Both the position numbers and the translations under genes were made by a program. DNA of 8,538 nt from Pyrodictiaceae archaeon (GTDB lineage Archaea > Thermoproteota > Thermoprotei_A > Sulfolobales > Pyrodictiaceae): NCBI GenBank assembly GCA_026986935.1, contig JALSNP010000071.1, forward strand, positions 1 through 8,538, given 5' to 3'. The notes beneath the pieces were generated by a model that was not told the DNA's origin, made no database searches, and saw only the letters and a list, made by a program, of their open reading frames with translations. Shown here piece by piece: positions 5,655 through 8,538 of this stretch. How positions within the stretch are numbered: position 1 is the first letter of the stretch; every line of letters starts with the position of its first letter.

Positions 5655-5661
5655 GCATAAA
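5655..5661 (-). promoter_or_regulatory. TATA-box candidate for the HEPN-MNT operon
   Basis: Minus-strand TTTATGC is centred about 28 bases before the ATG at 5630, the right distance for transcription to start at or next to the initiation codon. It argues for the shorter HEPN protein and a leaderless mRNA. Confidence 0.4.
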
Positions 5662-5699
5662 CACGCCGCGTGATCACTCCTCAACGATATAGTTGTTGC

Positions 5700-5718
5700 C
5701 CTAGCTGTGATAGCTAGG
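5700..5718. promoter_or_regulatory. Perfect inverted repeat between divergent promoters (operator candidate)
   Basis: CCTAGCT, spacer GTGAT, AGCTAGG: a perfect 7-bp dyad in the 135-base gap between the HEPN ATG (5630) and the exported-protein ATG (5766). It sits 17 bases before the forward TATA box and about 38 bases upstream of the reverse one, a typical place for a dimeric regulator that controls both directions. Confidence 0.5.
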
Positions 5719-5735
5719 CTGGCTTAACAACATAT

Positions 5736-5746
5736 GCATAAATACA
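5736..5746 (+). promoter_or_regulatory. TATA box for the 837-residue gene
   Basis: GCATAAATACA is centred about 25 bases before the ATG at 5766. That spacing predicts transcription starting at the A of the ATG, a leaderless mRNA, and agrees with the absence of any Shine-Dalgarno sequence upstream. Confidence 0.55.
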
Positions 5747-5765
5747 TCTGGCCAGGCCCTTCATC

Positions 5766-8279
5766 ATGATAGGGAGCTTGCGTTTGTACAAAAGCAGGCC
5801 TTCAGTAATGCTAGTACTATTAATAATCCTCGTCTTTGATCTAGTCGTTCCAGCGCTAACCAATAGTCATATCGCGTTAGCGGAGACAGAGAGGGAGGCA
5901 GTCAAGCTAAGGTACATATGGATAACCATTACTGCCTCAAAGCTCCCAAGCCTAATTGGAGCGGATATGCGTACTCTTCACCTAGCCAGCTGTATAGGCG
6001 GTCGTCTAGTTGAAGGCGAGGTTTATGTGCTTCCACGCATGCTTGTTAAAAGCTTTGTAGCCGAACTTGGTGAGAAAAACCTCGTCCCCGTCTATGGGGA
6101 GCCTAAGATAGAGAGCAATGATATACTCTTGTTACAGATCGCGCTGCCGGCTCGACGTGTGCATGAGTACCTTATGCCCCGATGTGATTGGGGTGAGCGC
6201 TACACCATCCTGGGGTTGGAGAACAGGTTACTGGTGAGCATAAGCGCATCGAGTCTCAGCAAGGTGGTTATTTGGCCTCAGGGAAATAAGTCTATACTTG
6301 GTAACGGGGATATTAGCTTCTATATATACTTTAATAAAAATTCGGATAATAGATCTATGTATCCATCATCGATACCTAGTATAGCTATACTGAAATGGAT
6401 TGCCAAAGTACTCGGTGTGAGCCCTAGCCGTAATTCCTCCTCATGGTTTCAAAGTCTTCGAGCCATGCTGGCATCGGTTTCAAAAAATATAAAAATAAAT
6501 GTATCTATAGAAAATATAAATATGTATAAAATAAATTCATTAATGAATTACGCCGGAGACAACAACATGCAATCACCTAACTGGGCTAAGAGGAATACAG
6601 CTCATCAATTACAAAGATACTACTGGTTCGTACTAAGCCTAGACAAGAGACTCACTAAGAAAACCCTAGCACTCGCCCCAGGGGAAAGCATTCATCCAAA
6701 AACCATATACTTAGGTCCCTACGTAGAAGGCATAGGCGCACACATTTGGATAAGAAATGATTATTCCTCCTCGGCGTGTCTAAAGCTGAAACTAACAGTA
6801 TACGCTTATAGGCATGACTCTAGCAATAATCATTATAGGCTGTGGCCGCTAATAAGCATAAATAGACTGTACATAATAAGCCCCAACTCCATGTACCTCA
6901 TAGAAGCTGCACCCGATAGGCTCCCCCGGGATAATAGCTCCCTAGGCTTAGATGTCTCCCTAACAAATTGTGGAGGCGCAGTAATAGAAGTAATCAGCGC
7001 AACAATTGATTTCCTTAAGGCCTATCCTCGAATGCCCGCTGAGGAGCAGAGGCAAGGCTTTCAGATACTATCCTACGGTATAGCCGCGATAAACCATAAA
7101 TACAGTAGGTTAGCGAGATACGTTGAGGCCAAGACCTCGTCCGGGTTATCTATTAGAGTGAGGCCCGATAGTGACGAGGCATTCTCATTTACTTATGGTT
7201 ATTGGGAGGGTGTATATCTAGACTATAGTGGTAGAGGTGGAGATGATAGCGGCCCCGTTATGTACCTTGATTTAGCTATGAGGAGTCTTCATGGCGGTGC
7301 TAGAGGCTATGTAGATATATATATAAACGGTTACAATGTAGCTAGGAGGACTATAGTACTAAGTAAGGATAATTATGCTTTAATACGTCTGAACATATCG
7401 CTAAAACAGTATGTAGATTACTTTAGGTGGATGAAGGGTGGAGTAGTAACTATACGCCCAGTATTTAACACATCAATCTTATTATATATAGACTCTATGA
7501 TAAAGTATAATTATCTACCAGGAGTATGGGGTCCAAGATCAGGGAGCTGGATAGAATACATATCTCCCGCGCTTAAGGCCTCACTCTCGCTAATCCCCCC
7601 ATCCAGGCTGGTAGGCATCATCCCCGCCCATATCTATTACAGGGTTGAAACGCCCTTCATACTAGTCTTTAAACGAGAGACACTAATGGCGGAGTTCAAA
7701 GTATCAATTCCACCGGGTTCTAGGATCAGGTTAACAAGTGGAACCCTGATTGTAAAAATACCGCAAACCGTTCTAAGCGAGGCACCACCCTCAGCAGTAA
7801 CCAGGCACAGCGAGACCAATCACGTGATAAAAAGATTTCACAAATACCTAGAAACCGTAAAGCTCCTCCACCGCCTACTCACAATACTCACCTATATCAC
7901 AAGCCCCTTCATCGGGGGCGAAAAGGATAGCTCAGCAATACTCTCCTCAAACATAGCAATAGATGTAATAAGAGCAGCTGAAGGCCAAACAATACTAGAT
8001 AGTAAAGGCATAGAAATAATCAACAAAACACTCTACAACATATACCAGTACTCTTGGAGCGCTGGTTGGTCCGAGCAGTCCCATACACTCCAGATGCGCA
8101 TATACGTTATCGTTTACGCCAAGAAACCCACACAGTTCAACATATACATAAGCGGGGGCCCTGGCGCCTGGAGACTGAGAAACATTCCAGCAAAAATAGT
8201 GGCGGATATCGCGTCATCGTACACATGGGTATACGAACCCCCTGGCTTTTACTATAGAAACGACATAGGATATAGCTAA
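5766..8279 (+). CDS. Large exported protein of unknown function
   Basis: The 837-residue protein has a signal peptide or anchor: basic start (RLYKSR), hydrophobic core at about 14-31, and a signal-peptidase-like ALA|E at 37-40. No other membrane span is evident, so it is secreted or held by the N-terminus. The body is rich in Tyr, Ser, Asn and beta-strand-like alternation. The region around 320-420 (GAHIWIRNDYSSSACLKLKLTVYAY) looks like a beta-sandwich, and about 685-740 is helical. Eight Asn-x-Ser/Thr sequons suggest an N-glycosylated surface protein. Its only cysteines are C76, C140, C338 and C402, two pairs each 64 residues apart, possibly disulfides. I recognise no family or catalytic motif. 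Codon use is AT-richer than its neighbours, with patches near 6320-6550 and 7310-7510, hinting at an accessory gene. A leaderless ATG start fits the TATA box. It is divergent from HEPN-MNT. Confidence 0.85.
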   Translation: MIGSLRLYKSRPSVMLVLLIILVFDLVVPALTNSHIALAETEREAVKLRYIWITITASKLPSLIGADMRTLHLASCIGGRLVEGEVYVLPRMLVKSFVAELGEKNLVPVYGEPKIESNDILLLQIALPARRVHEYLMPRCDWGERYTILGLENRLLVSISASSLSKVVIWPQGNKSILGNGDISFYIYFNKNSDNRSMYPSSIPSIAILKWIAKVLGVSPSRNSSSWFQSLRAMLASVSKNIKINVSIENINMYKINSLMNYAGDNNMQSPNWAKRNTAHQLQRYYWFVLSLDKRLTKKTLALAPGESIHPKTIYLGPYVEGIGAHIWIRNDYSSSACLKLKLTVYAYRHDSSNNHYRLWPLISINRLYIISPNSMYLIEAAPDRLPRDNSSLGLDVSLTNCGGAVIEVISATIDFLKAYPRMPAEEQRQGFQILSYGIAAINHKYSRLARYVEAKTSSGLSIRVRPDSDEAFSFTYGYWEGVYLDYSGRGGDDSGPVMYLDLAMRSLHGGARGYVDIYINGYNVARRTIVLSKDNYALIRLNISLKQYVDYFRWMKGGVVTIRPVFNTSILLYIDSMIKYNYLPGVWGPRSGSWIEYISPALKASLSLIPPSRLVGIIPAHIYYRVETPFILVFKRETLMAEFKVSIPPGSRIRLTSGTLIVKIPQTVLSEAPPSAVTRHSETNHVIKRFHKYLETVKLLHRLLTILTYITSPFIGGEKDSSAILSSNIAIDVIRAAEGQTILDSKGIEIINKTLYNIYQYSWSAGWSEQSHTLQMRIYVIVYAKKPTQFNIYISGGPGAWRLRNIPAKIVADIASSYTWVYEPPGFYYRNDIGYS
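6481..6540 (+). other. Extreme AT segment inside the exported-protein gene
   Basis: Only 6 of 60 bases are G or C, in a window that is otherwise near half GC. AAAATATAAA occurs twice, at 6484-6493 and 6511-6520, 27 bases (nine codons) apart, so the repeat stays in frame. The encoded peptide is Asn/Ile/Lys-rich (KNIKINVSIENINMYKIN) and looks like a linker between better-structured parts. Confidence 0.6.
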
Positions 8280-8315
8280 TCACTCTAATATTCGCTTATT
8301 ACAATGCCCTAAGTC

Positions 8316-8325
8316 GTAATTTTAA
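8316..8325 (+). terminator. Possible T-rich terminator after the exported-protein gene
   Basis: GTAATTTTAA begins 37 bases after the TAA at 8277-8279, in an AT-rich spacer. Its position suits transcript release, but there is no stem before it and the T run is only four long. Confidence 0.25.
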
Positions 8326-8347
8326 TACTAGACTTCTAGCCCTTATT

Positions 8348-8360
8348 ACCAGTAACTGGT
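8348..8360. promoter_or_regulatory. 13-bp palindrome upstream of the second exported gene
   Basis: ACCAGT-A-ACTGGT is a perfect 6-bp dyad around one base. Outer arms CTAGC (8336-8340) and GCTAG (8361-8365) are also complementary, but placed unevenly (seven bases against none). It is about 20 bases before a weak TATA-like CTATTTCTTA (8384-8393), so it could be an operator; a hairpin in the upstream transcript's 3' end is the alternative. Confidence 0.4.
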
Positions 8361-8430
8361 GCTAGGCGTTCTAGTTCTTACTCTATTTCTTAGCCAAGGC
8401 TGCCGCGTTCCTCTGGGCGCTATTTTACTT

Positions 8431-8538
8431 ATGCTTTCTAGGAGGTCTGCCTTCTTCTTACTAGTATCGTTCCTAATACTGTTGCCCTTCTCTGTCCCAG
8501 TTATAGTGAATGCTTCAATAAGTACAACGGCTCCTAGT
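8431..8538 (+). CDS. N-terminus of a second exported protein (3' end outside window)
   Basis: An ATG opens 36 codons that run off the window. They encode a textbook signal peptide: basic LSRRS, a hydrophobic core FFLLVSFLILLPF, a turn, then small residues VNASIS and a Thr/Ser-rich start of the mature part. A sequon (NAS) is already present. In layout it resembles the N-terminus of the preceding 837-residue protein, so the two may be a related secreted pair, which cannot be tested from 36 residues. An in-frame GTG at 8359 would add 24 residues and a second hydrophobic stretch; the ATG is preferred because it gives a normal signal peptide. A weak TATA-like CTATTTCTTA at 8384-8393 would leave a short leader. 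Function unknown. Confidence 0.7.
   Translation, partial: MLSRRSAFFLLVSFLILLPFSVPVIVNASISTTAPS

Noticed and set aside
5631..5684. TTG start giving an 18-residue longer HEPN protein
   Set aside because: A TATA-like box falls inside the extension at the spacing that predicts transcription starting at ATG 5630. The nearby GAGGAGTGATC has no usable in-frame start behind it.
8054..8257. Alternative plus-strand frame within the end of the exported-protein gene
   Set aside because: It is nested in the real frame and its composition does not resemble a protein.
8440..8446. AGGAGGT resembling a strong Shine-Dalgarno
   Set aside because: It lies in codons 4-6 of the second signal peptide and no start codon follows at a suitable distance; the Arg-Arg codons explain it.

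Overview
The window reads as chromosome of a hyperthermophilic crenarchaeon (Thermoproteota). It carries archaea/eukaryote-type genes (ribosomal protein S3Ae, the KEOPS subunit Pcc1, a THUMP-SPOUT protein). Arginine is mostly AGG/AGA and isoleucine often ATA. Several starts sit right behind TATA boxes, as in leaderless archaeal genes, and there are GTG and TTG starts. A Desulfurococcales/Pyrodictiaceae-like source is my best guess, from style only; no marker here fixes it.

Region 1 (1-2801, + strand) is a conserved information-processing cluster. It holds the 3' end of an upstream gene (possibly the DHH/RecJ-like protein often found here), pcc1, rps3ae, a GC-rich intergenic segment able to fold strongly, and a THUMP-SPOUT RNA methylase candidate. 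The first three genes overlap and are probably co-transcribed. All plausibly act in translation: tRNA t6A modification, the small ribosomal subunit, and RNA methylation.

Region 2 (2841-4709) holds an unrecognised minus-strand helical/basic protein, a divergent COG2129-like metallophosphoesterase, and a small multi-zinc protein. An inverted repeat brackets the TATA box of the last gene.

Region 3 (4706-5765, minus strand) is a two-gene HEPN-MNT module, HEPN first, with overlapping frames. Its neighbour on the other side is a large divergent gene, and a perfect 7-bp inverted repeat lies between the two promoters.

Region 4 (5766-8538, + strand) starts with an 837-residue exported protein of unknown function. 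It has a signal peptide, eight N-glycosylation sequons, only four cysteines in two pairs, and patches of extreme AT content. A 150-bp spacer with a perfect palindrome follows, then the first 36 codons of a second protein with a signal peptide. This looks like accessory surface or secreted material next to a defence/toxin-antitoxin-type module.

I see no CRISPR array, tRNA, rRNA or insertion sequence. The parts least explained by known families are the foldable segment at 1525-1674, the exported pair at the right end with its divergent HEPN-MNT neighbour, and the 219-residue minus-strand protein.
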